This document shows, one piece after another, positions 34,201-43,646 of a DNA stretch of 64,000 bases. Source of the DNA: Ureibacillus xyleni (GTDB taxonomy: Bacteria; Bacillota; Bacilli; Bacillales_A; Planococcaceae); contig NZ_OBMQ01000009.1 of NCBI RefSeq assembly GCF_900217795.1, forward strand, positions 62,001 to 126,000, read 5' to 3'. The notes under the pieces were generated by a model. That model saw nothing but the letters and a program-made list of their open reading frames with translations, made no database searches and had not been told where the DNA came from. Both the position numbers and the translations under genes were made by a program. The stretch's first letter is position 1; every line of letters starts with the position of its first letter.

Positions 34201-34384
34201 CACCATCACCTTCTTCTTTCCTTAACATTAACAATATGAAAATATTATAGCAATAAAAGAAAAAAGTTTAAAGTTAGAAAAATGAAATAATTGAAAAGTG
34301 CTCAAAAAATATTATGAATATGAAAAAAATGATGGTAAAGCGCCAAAAAATACAGGTTTTTATAGGTATTTTAACCTAGTGAAA

Positions 34385-34765
34385 TTATTGTTCCTCAGAC
34401 TTCTTATTATTTAGTTCTGATAAATTATTCTCGATTTCGGTAATAGATTTCTGTAAACCTTCTATTTCTTCTTTTAGCTTTGTTGCGTCCGGTTCAATTG
34501 CTTGCTTAAAACTAGAGATTGAATCTTTTAACTCGGTAATTATTTTCGGTATATTATTTTCGACTTCATTTTTTAAAGAGAATGAAGCATCTTTTAAATT
34601 GCTGGTATGCTTTTTTAGTTCTAATAAATTTTCTTTAGCTTTTTTAGAGTTTGTGATGATGTTTGAGCGGAGTTGTGGACCGGTTTGAGGCGTAGTAAAT
34701 AAAATGGCTGTCAACCCTCCAATTATTCCAGTAGAAATTCCAAGTAAAAATGGTTTGGCACGCAT
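34385..34765 (-). CDS. yhaH: YtxH-domain protein YhaH
   Basis: A 126-residue protein: an N-terminal membrane helix (FLLGISTGIIGGLTAILFTTP, split across residues 6-26) followed by a long coiled coil with many Lys, Glu and Asn. This is the YtxH/YhaH type, with general-stress links in B. subtilis and no known activity. Position between hpr and trpP matches B. subtilis. The ATG at 34765 follows AAGGAGCTGAACAAA. Confidence 0.82.
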   Translation of the reverse strand: MRAKPFLLGISTGIIGGLTAILFTTPQTGPQLRSNIITNSKKAKENLLELKKHTSNLKDASFSLKNEVENNIPKIITELKDSISSFKQAIEPDATKLKEEIEGLQKSITEIENNLSELNNKKSEEQ

Positions 34766-34906
34766 TTTGTTCAGCTCCTTATAAATAAAAATGGATTCAT
34801 TAATATAATGATTCTCCTATTGTTAACCATATTAAACCATGAATCGACAAAATTGAATATAATGACCTTTAAGAATAATTAAAATTATCTTAAAAGTACA
34901 AAAAAA

Positions 34907-34946
34907 TAAGTATAGACAAAGCCAACGAGGACTTTGTCTATACTTA
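34907..34946 (-). terminator. Terminator after trpP
   Basis: TAAGTATAGACAAAG pairs perfectly with CTTTGTCTATACTTA, directly abutting the trpP stop; a T-run (TTATTTTTTT) follows on the reverse strand. Confidence 0.9.
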
Positions 34947-35480
34947 CTAAGCTTGTGAAATTGATGTGCTAAATTTTGAGCGTTTTAATAGATTCGTAAT
35001 AATCGGGTAGATGATAATAAATGTTACAGCATTAAGACCAACTGCTGGTAATACAACGGCCATAAATAAGAAGCTAAATGCTGCACCACCTGGTAACCCT
35101 ACTAGTAATAATGCCATTGATAAGAAAGTAGTTCCTGAAAGAATAGTTCCTAAACCTACTAGCACTGCACCTACAGCAACCTTTTGTCCTAATTGACGTA
35201 AGGCTAAAACAATTACAAAAAATACTATGCCTGTTACAAGTTTATCAATAATGTTTGGCACAAATCCACCAGGGAATGTTGAGAATAAACCAGAAAGTAC
35301 ACCTGTAGTGATTGCTAATAAGAATGTTTCTTTAAAAGTTGGGAACAGTAATATCCCAATAAACATCATTGTTAACATGAAATCTGGTTTCATCCCTTCA
35401 CCATAACCAGGGATAATTAAATAAAGTGCTGCCCCTACACCGACTAAAAGCGCCATTAAAACAAGATTCTTCGTATTCAT
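34947..35480 (-). CDS. trpP: Tryptophan transporter TrpP
   Basis: A 177-residue membrane protein with about five helices; conserved segments GYGEGMKPDFMLTMMFIGIL, LFSTFPGGFVPNIIDK and GLPGGAAFSFLFMAV match B. subtilis TrpP (YhaG), which imports tryptophan. In B. subtilis its translation is blocked by TRAP binding GAG/UAG repeats over the ribosome site. A run of such triplets is present here (35483-35523). The ATG at 35480 follows AGAGGAGAGTTAGCAA. Confidence 0.9.
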   Translation of the reverse strand: MNTKNLVLMALLVGVGAALYLIIPGYGEGMKPDFMLTMMFIGILLFPTFKETFLLAITTGVLSGLFSTFPGGFVPNIIDKLVTGIVFFVIVLALRQLGQKVAVGAVLVGLGTILSGTTFLSMALLLVGLPGGAAFSFLFMAVVLPAVGLNAVTFIIIYPIITNLLKRSKFSTSISQA

Positions 35481-35482
35481 TT

Positions 35483-35523
35483 GCTAACTCTCCTCTACAT
35501 TTCTATGCTAGTCGCCTCCTAAC
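35483..35523 (-). promoter_or_regulatory. Possible TRAP-binding leader of trpP
   Basis: On the reverse strand the leader before trpP contains TAG, GAG, TAG, TAG, TAG, GAG and TAG triplets over 40 bases, overlapping the ribosome site. Spacings are 0, 5, 2, 5, 2 and 3, less regular than a classic TRAP site (2-3). A CTAACG/CGTTAG hairpin lies just upstream (35519-35543). No mtrB is in the window to test it. Confidence 0.35.
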
Positions 35524-35654
35524 GTGCAGCTTATTGCCGTTAGCGAAACTTACATTTAATTTTAATGGCAAAACTAATAATTTGCAATATAGTGCAATAG
35601 AATAAAAGGGATATGAGATTTTTAATAAACTAATAGAAAAATTTCTCCACCTCA

Positions 35655-35687
35655 TAATAAAAACGCAACCAAAAATTTGGCCGCGTT
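35655..35687 (-). terminator. Terminator after hit
   Basis: On the reverse strand AACGC-GG-CCAAA pairs with TTTGG-TT-GCGTT, followed by TTTTTATT. Confidence 0.75.
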
Positions 35688-35697
35688 ATGTTATCAG

Positions 35698-36123
35698 TTA
35701 GGCATTCAAACTATTTGTAATTTGTGAAGCAACATTTTGCAAAACTTCTGGTGTAAATTCGTTTTGTTTTGTTTCCCATCTAAATTGTAATCCATCTGTC
35801 TCATCGTAACGTGGAATGAAGTGTAAATGATAGTGGAAAACTGTTTGACCAGCAAAAGCACCATTATTATTAATTGTATTCATACCAGCTGGGTTAAATG
35901 CAGATTTAATGGCATTTGCAATTTTTGGAGCAACTGCATATAAATTTTTTGCAACTTCTTCAGGCATTTCAAAAAGATCTTTTACGTGCTGTTTTGGTAC
36001 AAGTAGTGTATGTCCTTTTGTTAAAGGTGCAACATCCATAAAGGCATAGACGTTTTCATCTTCATAAACTTTCACGCTAGGAATAGTACCATCAATAATT
36101 TTACAAAAAATGCAATCGTTCAT
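35698..36123 (-). CDS. hit: HIT-family nucleotide-binding protein Hit
   Basis: A 141-residue histidine-triad protein; the triad is HYHLHFIPR near residue 97, with CIFCKIIDGTIP at the N-terminus (zinc half-site) and GHTLLVPKQHV. HIT proteins hydrolyse adenosine phosphoramidates and similar nucleotides. I place the start at the ATG at 36123 after AAAGGATGC; upstream in-frame ATG codons would include it. It diverges from ecsA as in B. subtilis. Confidence 0.93.
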   Translation of the reverse strand: MNDCIFCKIIDGTIPSVKVYEDENVYAFMDVAPLTKGHTLLVPKQHVKDLFEMPEEVAKNLYAVAPKIANAIKSAFNPAGMNTINNNGAFAGQTVFHYHLHFIPRYDETDGLQFRWETKQNEFTPEVLQNVASQITNSLNA

Positions 36124-36229
36124 TGTAAGCATCCTTTCAAATATGTTTTCTATATATTTTAACATATGACAACTGATTCCAATCGCGTTTTTTGTTAAAA
36201 TGTAGAAAGAATAGGAGTGAAGTTAAAAA

Positions 36230-36970
36230 ATGACATTGTTACAGCTAAGCGATGTTACAGGTGGCTATACAAGAAAACCAGTAATTAAAGGCTTGAATTT
36301 TTCAATTGGCAAAGGAGAGCTAGTAGGTTTAATAGGTCTTAATGGTGCGGGGAAAAGTACAACAATTAAACATATTATTGGGACTCTTTTGCCTCAAAAA
36401 GGTGAAATTCGTTTAAATGGAATTACATTAAGTGAGGATATTGATCAATATCGTTCATCTTTTTCATATATTCCAGAAACACCAGTGCTATATGATGAAC
36501 TAACATTGAAGGAACATTTAGAGTTAACAGCCATGGCTTACGGCATTGATGAAAGCACGTTAAAGTTGCGTTCAGAGGAATTATTAAAAGAATTCAGAAT
36601 GGAAAAACGTTTAAATTGGTTTCCATCTCACTTTTCAAAAGGTATGCGTCAAAAAGTAATGATTATGTGCGCGTTTTTAGTTAATCCGAAATTATATATT
36701 ATTGACGAGCCATTTGTAGGACTTGACCCCCTTGGAATTCAATCTTTACTTGATCAAATGGATGAGAAGAAAAAAGCTGGTGCTTCTATATTAATGTCAA
36801 CACACATTCTATCCACAGCAGAAAAACATTGTGATCGAATTATTTTGTTGCATGAAGGACGAGTTCGTGCTCAAGGAACAATGGATGATTTACGCAGAAG
36901 CTTTAATATGCCGACTGCTACACTAGATGATTTATATATCGCAATGACGAAGGAGCAAGACCATGAATAG
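36230..36970 (+). CDS. ecsA: ABC transporter ATPase EcsA
   Basis: A 246-residue ATPase: Walker A GLNGAGKST (near 37), Walker B LYIIDEPF (near 160), signature FSKGMRQK and switch His in MSTHILSTAEKH. With EcsB it forms a transporter needed for secretion, competence and intramembrane protease (RasP) function in B. subtilis. The ATG follows AGGAGTGAAGTTAAAAA. Its last codons overlap ecsB by eight bases. Confidence 0.95.
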   Translation: MTLLQLSDVTGGYTRKPVIKGLNFSIGKGELVGLIGLNGAGKSTTIKHIIGTLLPQKGEIRLNGITLSEDIDQYRSSFSYIPETPVLYDELTLKEHLELTAMAYGIDESTLKLRSEELLKEFRMEKRLNWFPSHFSKGMRQKVMIMCAFLVNPKLYIIDEPFVGLDPLGIQSLLDQMDEKKKAGASILMSTHILSTAEKHCDRIILLHEGRVRAQGTMDDLRRSFNMPTATLDDLYIAMTKEQDHE

Positions 36971-38171
36971 TTTGTATGAGGTATGGTCTACGCGATTCAA
37001 CCATTATATAAATGAAGTGCAAAAATATATGCGTTATGTTTTTACAGGGCATTTGGCTCTCGTTTTAGTGTTCATTGTAGGGGCAGTAGGGTATCAATAT
37101 AGTGAGTGGTTAAAAGTTGCACCTAATACGTTTCCAGCAGAGTGGATTATTTCGCTTGTCGTTGGTGTTATTTTAGCGATAAGTCGCCCGGTTACCTTAT
37201 TACGTGAACCAGATCAAGTTTATTTATTACCTTTAGAATCTAAAATGTCATTATATTTTAAGAAGGCATTAAATTATACGTTTTGGTCACAAGTTGGACT
37301 TGCTGTTGTAATTTATATCGTGGCTATACCTTTATTGAAAGCCGTAACAGAATTATCGACTACGGAAATTTGGCTCGGAGTTCTGTTTATTGCTATATTA
37401 AAATATTTAAATGTGCAAATCGAATTTAATTACCGCTATGGAAATCGTGGAGAAAATGTTATAATCGACCGCATTACAAGAGCGTTACTTTCAATTTTAA
37501 CGATTCAAACTGCTCTAACAATAAATTATACATTAGCAATCATTTTTGTTGTTTTATTAATTGTATACAACACTTCACTTAAGAAAAAAGTAAATAAACA
37601 ACCGATTCCATATGAGCATTTTGTTAAATTAGAACAAAATCGAATGATGGCTTTTTATCGATTTGCGAACTACTTTACTGATGTACCGCACTTAAAAGGA
37701 TCTATCAAACATCGAAGCTGGTTAAACTTTGTCTATAATATCGTTCCATTTAGCAAGAAAAGTACCCAAAGCTATCTTGTTTATAGAACGTTTATACGAA
37801 CGGATGATCATTTTTACTTATGGGTTCGTCTAACAGTAATTTCAGGAGTAATTGCTTTTATTGTGAATATTCCAATTGTTACATGGATTGTAGCGGGGGC
37901 ATTAGCATTTGCAACTACTCTTCAATTAAAATATGCTTTATTATCATCAAAAGATTTCCGAATGGACAGGCTTTATCCTGTTAAAGAGTCACAGAGGAAA
38001 GAGGCAGTGCAAAAAGTATTACGCTTATTTATGGTCGTTCAAGCAATCATTGTGTTATTTTGTTCGATTGGCCAACCATTATTTTTTGTACCAGCGATTA
38101 TCATTCTTCTATTGAATGAGATCACTTTTAGAGTTTCTAAAGATCCTTCGAAGCATGATTATTCCTATTAA
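36963..38171 (+). CDS. ecsB: ABC transporter membrane subunit EcsB
   Basis: A 402-residue membrane protein with paired hydrophobic helices in the N- and C-terminal halves and a central soluble region; blocks such as YLLPLESKMSLYFKKA and VPFSKKSTQSYLVYRTFIRT fit EcsB. It overlaps ecsA by eight bases (translational coupling). In B. subtilis ecsC follows; here a terminator and then hmoB on the opposite strand follow, so ecsC is absent from this locus. Confidence 0.92.
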   Translation: MNSLYEVWSTRFNHYINEVQKYMRYVFTGHLALVLVFIVGAVGYQYSEWLKVAPNTFPAEWIISLVVGVILAISRPVTLLREPDQVYLLPLESKMSLYFKKALNYTFWSQVGLAVVIYIVAIPLLKAVTELSTTEIWLGVLFIAILKYLNVQIEFNYRYGNRGENVIIDRITRALLSILTIQTALTINYTLAIIFVVLLIVYNTSLKKKVNKQPIPYEHFVKLEQNRMMAFYRFANYFTDVPHLKGSIKHRSWLNFVYNIVPFSKKSTQSYLVYRTFIRTDDHFYLWVRLTVISGVIAFIVNIPIVTWIVAGALAFATTLQLKYALLSSKDFRMDRLYPVKESQRKEAVQKVLRLFMVVQAIIVLFCSIGQPLFFVPAIIILLLNEITFRVSKDPSKHDYSY

Positions 38172-38179
38172 GAAAAGTA

Positions 38180-38224
38180 AAAAGTGTTTTAGAAGCATTT
38201 ATAGCTTATAAAACACTTTTTTGT
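38180..38224 (+). terminator. Terminator after ecsAB
   Basis: AAAAAGTGTTTTA pairs with TAAAACACTTTTTT, followed by GTTTTTAT. Confidence 0.8.
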
Positions 38225-38238
38225 TTTTATATGTGGAT

Positions 38239-38300
38239 AAAGCAAATAAAAGGAGCCTAAATGCAAATAAGTGACATTAAAAAGCAAATAAGTCGATCCT
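38239..38300. repeat. Short 20-22 bp tandem array between ecsB and hmoB
   Basis: Three units with the core GCAAATAA: AAAGCAAATAAAAGGAGCCT (38239-38258), AAATGCAAATAAGTGACATT (38259-38278) and a 22-bp unit at 38279-38300; a decayed fourth may follow. Period and the CAAA/ACAAAA core resemble the longer array at 4361-4677. Confidence 0.6.
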
Positions 38301-38323
38301 AAAAGCTAATATATTGCCCCTCG

Positions 38324-38836
38324 TTAATTCTCATCTAACAATTTCCCTGAGTAAGTTGTAATATAACTTGCCGCATTAAAGATGTTCTGTTTCTCTACTC
38401 CAGGTGTGGCGTCCTGTTTACTATAGGCTTCGGTAAATTTTTTTGTATTTTTCCATGCTTCAAAGGAGTGGGGACCTGTCCATTGTGTTAACACGATATA
38501 AATATCAGATTTAATCGGACGCAATAAACGGTATGCAATAAACCCTGGCTCTTGGGTGAACGCGGATGCGCGGTTTAAAAAGATTTTTTCAAAGATGGGT
38601 CTGCCCTCGTCTGTAACAGGAATGTTATTTAAGACAAAATAGCCCTTTTGCTCTAATGAATTTAATTGGTCGATTACTTCAAACTTTCTAGGCGTTGCAA
38701 ATTTTGTTTTTCTTTCAGTTTCATGAAGGAGCAGAGAATTCCCAGAACCATGTAACACAATCATGTGTTCCTTACTATGTTTTTTACGAACTTTTTCCAT
38801 AAAGTCTGGAGTACCAGAAGTTAAATAGAGGAACAT
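38324..38836 (-). CDS. hmoB: Heme-degrading monooxygenase HmoB-like
   Basis: A 170-residue protein with an ABM (antibiotic monooxygenase-like ferredoxin) domain in its C-terminal half: FLNRASAFTQEPGFIAYRLLRP and LTQWTGPHSFEAWKNTKKFTEAY carry the heme-pocket region, and the N-terminal half is a less conserved second domain, as in B. subtilis HmoB (YhgC). It opens heme to release iron in the cytosol. Adjacent to the heme synthesis genes and divergent from hemE, as in B. subtilis. The ATG follows AAAGGGGATTAG. Confidence 0.88.
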   Translation of the reverse strand: MFLYLTSGTPDFMEKVRKKHSKEHMIVLHGSGNSLLLHETERKTKFATPRKFEVIDQLNSLEQKGYFVLNNIPVTDEGRPIFEKIFLNRASAFTQEPGFIAYRLLRPIKSDIYIVLTQWTGPHSFEAWKNTKKFTEAYSKQDATPGVEKQNIFNAASYITTYSGKLLDEN

Positions 38837-38858
38837 TTTTCTAATCCCCTTTCAAAAT

Positions 38859-38877
38859 AATAATGATTTTAATTTAA
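38859..38877. promoter_or_regulatory. Weak Fur-box candidate before hmoB
   Basis: AATAATGATTTTAATTTAA matches the 19-bp Fur consensus at 13 positions by my count, and lies 23 bases upstream of the hmoB start. A second partial match (ATTATCATT) is near 39020. Both could be chance in AT-rich DNA. Confidence 0.25.
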
Positions 38878-39126
38878 AAAAGAGTAAAATACTATTTTTT
38901 GACAAAAATAATCCTTAAAAAACGCACTTAACGAACAATTTTATGACATTTGGTGGATAAAACTATACAATATCATAGTAACAGTATATATTGGAAAACG
39001 GATATCAATGAGAAAATTATCATTTTAACTTATTTCAGTATAAAGCTCTTTTACTGAATCAAACAGGCTTGGGTGTAACATTTAATAAATTTTTCCAAGT
39101 TACTAAATTGAGGGGAAGGTATAATA

Positions 39127-40176
39127 ATGAAAGCTTTTAATGATACATTATTACGCGCGGCTAAAGGGGAACGTACAGAATATACTCCTGTATGGTATAT
39201 GCGTCAAGCAGGAAGATCCCAACCAGAATATCGTAAAATTAAAGAAACATATTCTTTAGAAGAAATTACACATCAACCTGAATTGTGTGCATATGTAACA
39301 AGACTACCTGTAGAGAACTATGATGTAGATGCTGCAATTCTTTATAAGGATATTGTCACTCCATTACCTGGTATCGGCGTTGATGTAAAAATTAAAGCGG
39401 GTGTAGGACCTGTTATTTCAAACCCAATTCGAACTGTAAAAGATGTAGAAAATTTAGGCGAATTTAATGCAAAAGAACACACACCATTCGTGCTAGAGAC
39501 AATTAAAATTTTAACTGAAGAACAATTAAATGTACCGTTAATTGGCTTTGCCGGAGCACCATTCACATTAGCAAGTTATATGATTGAAGGTGGACCATCC
39601 CGTAATTACAACAAAACAAAATCATTCATGGTATCAGAGCCAAAAGCTTGGTTTGCATTAATGGACAAGTTAGCGGATATGATTATTGCCGATGTTACAG
39701 CGCAAATTGAAGCTGGAGCTAAAGCGATACAAGTGTTTGATTCTTGGGTAGGTGCTTTAAATGTAGAAGATTACCGTGTATTTATTAAACCTATCATGAC
39801 AAGAATTTTTGCAGAATTACGTAAAGAAAATGTACCACTTATCCAGTTTGGAGTTGGTGCAAGCCATTTAGTGAATGAGTGGAATGACCTTCCAATTGAT
39901 GTTGTAGGTCTTGATTGGCGTATGCCTATTCGTAAAGCACGTGAATTAGGTGTGGAAAAAGCTGTACAAGGAAATCTAGATCCATCGTTACTACTTGCAG
40001 ATTGGTCTGTTATAGAGCAACGTACAAAAGATATTATCGACCAAGGATTAGAAATTCCAGGGCACATCTTTAACTTAGGTCATGGTGTATTCCCAGAAGT
40101 AAACCCTGATGTATTAAAACGCCTTACAACTTTAATTCATGAGTATAGTCGTGAACAGGTGAGTAAATTAGATTAA
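39127..40176 (+). CDS. hemE: Uroporphyrinogen decarboxylase HemE
   Basis: A 349-residue enzyme removing four carboxyl groups from uroporphyrinogen III. Motifs: [16 protein letters not shown] (substrate-binding Arg/Asp region near residue 21), [17 protein letters not shown] and [14 protein letters not shown] near the C-terminus. The ATG follows GGGGAAGG. First gene of the hemE-hemH-hemY operon, all in close succession. Confidence 0.96.
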   Translation: MKAFNDTLLRAAKGERTEYTPVWYMRQAGRSQPEYRKIKETYSLEEITHQPELCAYVTRLPVENYDVDAAILYKDIVTPLPGIGVDVKIKAGVGPVISNPIRTVKDVENLGEFNAKEHTPFVLETIKILTEEQLNVPLIGFAGAPFTLASYMIEGGPSRNYNKTKSFMVSEPKAWFALMDKLADMIIADVTAQIEAGAKAIQVFDSWVGALNVEDYRVFIKPIMTRIFAELRKENVPLIQFGVGASHLVNEWNDLPIDVVGLDWRMPIRKARELGVEKAVQGNLDPSLLLADWSVIEQRTKDIIDQGLEIPGHIFNLGHGVFPEVNPDVLKRLTTLIHEYSREQVSKLD

Positions 40177-40212
40177 GTAAACATCTATAGAAAAAACTTT
40201 CGAGGTGAAAAT

Positions 40213-41145
40213 ATGAAACCAGTACGTGGACTACTTGTCATGGCATACGGAACGCCATACAAAGAAGAAGACATTGAAAGATATTACACTCATATTCGTC
40301 ATGGACGTAAACCTTCTGAAGAGCATTTAGAAGATTTAAAAAGTCGTTACAAAGCAATTGGTGGTATTTCACCATTAGCAAAAATGACACAAAAACAAGC
40401 TGAAACTCTTGAAAAGCGTTTAAATGAAGTTCAAGGTGAAGTTGAATATAAACTATATGTTGGTTTAAAACATATTGAACCATTTATTGAAGATGCAGTT
40501 GAAGCAATGGTGAAGGATGGTATTGAAGAAGCAGTAACAATCGTCCTTGCTCCACACTTTTCAACATTTTCCATTAAGTCATACAATGGCCGTGTAAAAG
40601 AAGCTGCAGATAAATTAGGAAGTACAATGAAAATTACTTCTGTAGAATCATGGTACAATGAACCGAAATTTATCGAGTACTGGAAATTAGCAATTAATGC
40701 AGCCTTTGATGAAATGAGCGAAGAAGAACGTGAAAAAGCATGTTTAATCGTTTCCAACCACTCATTACCTGAGAAAATTAAACAAGCTGGTGATCCATAT
40801 GAAGATCAATTAATTGAAACAGCACGTTTAATTCAAGAAGCAACGGGTATTAAGAATGTCGAAGTAGGCTGGCAATCTGCTGGACAAACACCAGAACCAT
40901 GGCTTGGTCCAGATGTGCAGGATTTAACGCGTGAACTATTTGAAGAGAAAGGTTTCCGCTCTTTTGTTTATGCACCAGTTGGATTTGTAACAGAGCATTT
41001 AGAAGTGCTTTATGATAATGACTTTGAATGTAAAGTCGTGTGTGATGAGCTTGGTGCGACTTATAGACGCCCTCCAATGCCAAATACACATCCATTGTTT
41101 ATCGATGCAATGATTGATGCCATTTATAATAAATTAGCAAATTAA
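40213..41145 (+). CDS. hemH: Ferrochelatase/coproporphyrin ferrochelatase HemH (CpfC)
   Basis: A 310-residue enzyme inserting Fe(II) into (copro)porphyrin. The catalytic His is in [15 protein letters not shown] (near 113), and the second metal-site acidic residues lie in [15 protein letters not shown] (near 260). The N-terminus [20 protein letters not shown] is typical of Firmicutes. It sits 36 bases past hemE with an AGGTGAAAAT site. In Gram-positives the substrate is coproporphyrin III. Confidence 0.96.
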   Translation: MKPVRGLLVMAYGTPYKEEDIERYYTHIRHGRKPSEEHLEDLKSRYKAIGGISPLAKMTQKQAETLEKRLNEVQGEVEYKLYVGLKHIEPFIEDAVEAMVKDGIEEAVTIVLAPHFSTFSIKSYNGRVKEAADKLGSTMKITSVESWYNEPKFIEYWKLAINAAFDEMSEEEREKACLIVSNHSLPEKIKQAGDPYEDQLIETARLIQEATGIKNVEVGWQSAGQTPEPWLGPDVQDLTRELFEEKGFRSFVYAPVGFVTEHLEVLYDNDFECKVVCDELGATYRRPPMPNTHPLFIDAMIDAIYNKLAN

Positions 41146-41158
41146 TATAGGAAGTGTG

Positions 41159-42577
41159 ATGAGGGTGACTTTAAGTAGACGAAAGGTTGCAATTATTGGT
41201 GGTGGAATTACTGGATTAACGGCAGCATTCTATTTACAAAGATTAGCACAACAAAATAATTTGCCTATAGATGTTGTATTAATTGAATCATCTTTACGAT
41301 TAGGGGGCAAAATCCATACGTTAAGAAAAGATGGATTTATCATTGAGCGTGGCCCTGAATCATTCCTAGATTATAACAACAGTGTGCGAGAATTAGCCAC
41401 CGATTTAGGCATCGAGCACGAGATGGTTACGAACAATCAAGGGCAAACTTATGTTGTAGTAGGTAGTGAACTAAATCCTATTCCCAATATATTAGCATAC
41501 CAAGGATCACTTAAAGTCTCCTCCTTTATCACCTCTGGATTATTCTCACTAAGTGGTAAATTACGTGCAGCCGGTGATTTGTTGTTACCAAAAACAAGTG
41601 AAGATGAAGATGAACCGATTGGGGATTTCTTTAGACGTAGATTTGGAAAAGAAGTTGTAGAAAATTTAGTAGAACCTCTACTAGCAGGGACTTTTGCTGG
41701 AGATATTGATCACTTGAGTATACAATCGATGTTTCCTCAATTTTACCAACTAGAAAAACAGCATCGTAGCTTAATACTTGGAATGAAGAAATCGTTACCT
41801 CATACAAGTAATCATCATAATGAATCATATCAAACGTTTAAAAATGGATTAGAGACTCTAATCGAATCCATCGAATCAAAGTTAACGCCAAAATCAATAT
41901 TAAAAGGTGTCAAAGTAGAGTCGATTGATAAATTAAAGGATGGCTCAGTTCAAATTTATTTTAATAATATTCCACCATTAAAATGTGATGCGGTCATTAT
42001 GACAACACCATTTAATGTAACAAGAAGTGTTTTTAATAGCTATGGGTTGTTAGAAGATGTACCAAATATGAACTATGCGACAATTGCCACTGTAACAATG
42101 GCATTTAAACAAAATGAAATCAAAAAGTACAAAGATGCCATGAACTTTTTTGTTTCAAGAAATAGTGATTTATCGATCACGACATGTACTTGGTCTAATC
42201 ATAAATGGAACAATGTTGCACCAGAAGGCTACGATTTGTTACGTGTTTATATTGGACGTGTAGGTGATGAGGCAATTGTAGAATTATCAGATAGTGATAT
42301 TGAAAAAACGGTACTACAAGATTTAAATTTAGCTATTGGTTTAAGTGAGGAACCAATATTTACAGTTGTTACTCGTTGGAAACAATCAATGCCACAATAT
42401 ACGGTAGGGCATGAGAAGCGTATAGAACATATAAAAGAGCAATTATATACAGATTTTCCGAATGTAAAATTAGTTGGTAGCTCTTACGATGGAATAAGTG
42501 TCCCAGATTGCGTATCACAAGGGAAAAAAGCAGCACAAGAACTATTAAAGGAAATGTTTCAATTTCAGTTAAACTAA
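41159..42577 (+). CDS. hemY: Coproporphyrinogen III oxidase HemY (CgoX)
   Basis: A 472-residue FAD enzyme that oxidises coproporphyrinogen to coproporphyrin. FAD motif AIIGGGITGLTAAFYLQ (near 13), GGKIHTLRKDGFIIERGPES and C-terminal GSSYDGISVPDCVSQGKKAA. The start is ambiguous: ATG at 41159 follows AGGAAG closely, with a GTG two codons later. Third gene of the hem operon, 13 bases after hemH. Confidence 0.95.
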   Translation: MRVTLSRRKVAIIGGGITGLTAAFYLQRLAQQNNLPIDVVLIESSLRLGGKIHTLRKDGFIIERGPESFLDYNNSVRELATDLGIEHEMVTNNQGQTYVVVGSELNPIPNILAYQGSLKVSSFITSGLFSLSGKLRAAGDLLLPKTSEDEDEPIGDFFRRRFGKEVVENLVEPLLAGTFAGDIDHLSIQSMFPQFYQLEKQHRSLILGMKKSLPHTSNHHNESYQTFKNGLETLIESIESKLTPKSILKGVKVESIDKLKDGSVQIYFNNIPPLKCDAVIMTTPFNVTRSVFNSYGLLEDVPNMNYATIATVTMAFKQNEIKKYKDAMNFFVSRNSDLSITTCTWSNHKWNNVAPEGYDLLRVYIGRVGDEAIVELSDSDIEKTVLQDLNLAIGLSEEPIFTVVTRWKQSMPQYTVGHEKRIEHIKEQLYTDFPNVKLVGSSYDGISVPDCVSQGKKAAQELLKEMFQFQLN

Positions 42578-42590
42578 ACAATAACTGCTT

Positions 42591-42632
42591 CAAGGATGTG
42601 TCTCAATATTGGGACACATCCTTGTCGTTTTT
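42591..42632 (+). terminator. Terminator of the hemEHY operon
   Basis: CAAGGATGTGTC pairs perfectly with GACACATCCTTG, followed by TCGTTTTTATTT. Confidence 0.85.
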
Positions 42633-42689
42633 ATTTCATCCAAACTTCACAAATCTAAAGTAATATATTGAAAGAGGTGATGGGCATTT

Positions 42690-43646
42690 ATGAAACATGT
42701 ACAGCTCTACATCATGCTTTTGTTTCTTTTCATTTTAGCAGGTTGTAATGAGCAAGCATTTACGAAAATCAATCAACATCAATCTTTCGTGGCATCAGTC
42801 AATATATTGGAACCTTCAATCACCTTTTTTGAAGGGACAGAGGAAATAGCAAAATGGGAATTTGAGAAGGCTTATACTGGTGCGCTACTTATAAAAAAAG
42901 ACCAGATATTATTATACGGTCATCAATTAGATGAAGCAGATCTTTATGAATTGTCTACGGGTAAAAAAGTTCAAACGATTAAGTCGGGTATTGGGACAAC
43001 AAATGCTTATTACGATGAAGAGCAAGAACGATTCTTTTTCACGAATAGTGAAAGTAATACTATAAGTAGCTTCAATGCTCACGGGAAAAAATTGGAGGAA
43101 CTACAATTAGGAAACTATCCTATGTCCATGACGTCCCATAATGGAAAATTATATGTTGTAAATTATAAAGATACTATTTTATCAGTAATAGATTTGGACT
43201 TATTTGAAGTAGAAGATGAGTGGGAAATCGAAAAATCTTCTAATGGGATGATTATTCTTCCAGAAGAAGAGGTTGTCTGGATTGGTGGACACGGAGAAGG
43301 AAGTAAGCCAAACCAAGAGATTGATGTGTACAATATTAAAACAGGTGAACTACAAAGCGAAATTAATGTCTCCTTAATGCCAATTGGGTTTTCACGAAAA
43401 GAAACTACAGTTTTTGTTGTAAATCACGGTTCTAATGAGTTATTTGCTTTAAATCTCCAAGGGAAAGTGCTTTGGAATATGGAAGTTGGGGCAAATCCTT
43501 TTGTAGTGGCGACCTATAAGGACTATCAAGTTGTTACCGGATACGATGATCATAAAATTTATTTTATAAAAGATAGGCAAATTCAAAAAACAATTGAGAC
43601 AAATCAAGGACCGTTTCAGTTACTAGTAAGGGAGGTTGTGAAGTGA
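42690..43646 (+). CDS. Lipoprotein with beta-propeller-like repeats
   Basis: A 318-residue lipoprotein: signal peptide with lipobox LAGC (Cys19), then repeated units of about 40 residues with patterns like LYVVNYKDTILSVIDLD, VWIGGHGEGSK, VFVVNHGSNELFALNLQGK, consistent with a YVTN/YncE-like propeller. The family is not firmly recognised. The last codons overlap the start of the response regulator by four bases, so it is part of the same operon and may be the extracellular sensor partner or a target. No catalytic residues can be pointed out. Confidence 0.75.
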   Translation: MKHVQLYIMLLFLFILAGCNEQAFTKINQHQSFVASVNILEPSITFFEGTEEIAKWEFEKAYTGALLIKKDQILLYGHQLDEADLYELSTGKKVQTIKSGIGTTNAYYDEEQERFFFTNSESNTISSFNAHGKKLEELQLGNYPMSMTSHNGKLYVVNYKDTILSVIDLDLFEVEDEWEIEKSSNGMIILPEEEVVWIGGHGEGSKPNQEIDVYNIKTGELQSEINVSLMPIGFSRKETTVFVVNHGSNELFALNLQGKVLWNMEVGANPFVVATYKDYQVVTGYDDHKIYFIKDRQIQKTIETNQGPFQLLVREVVK

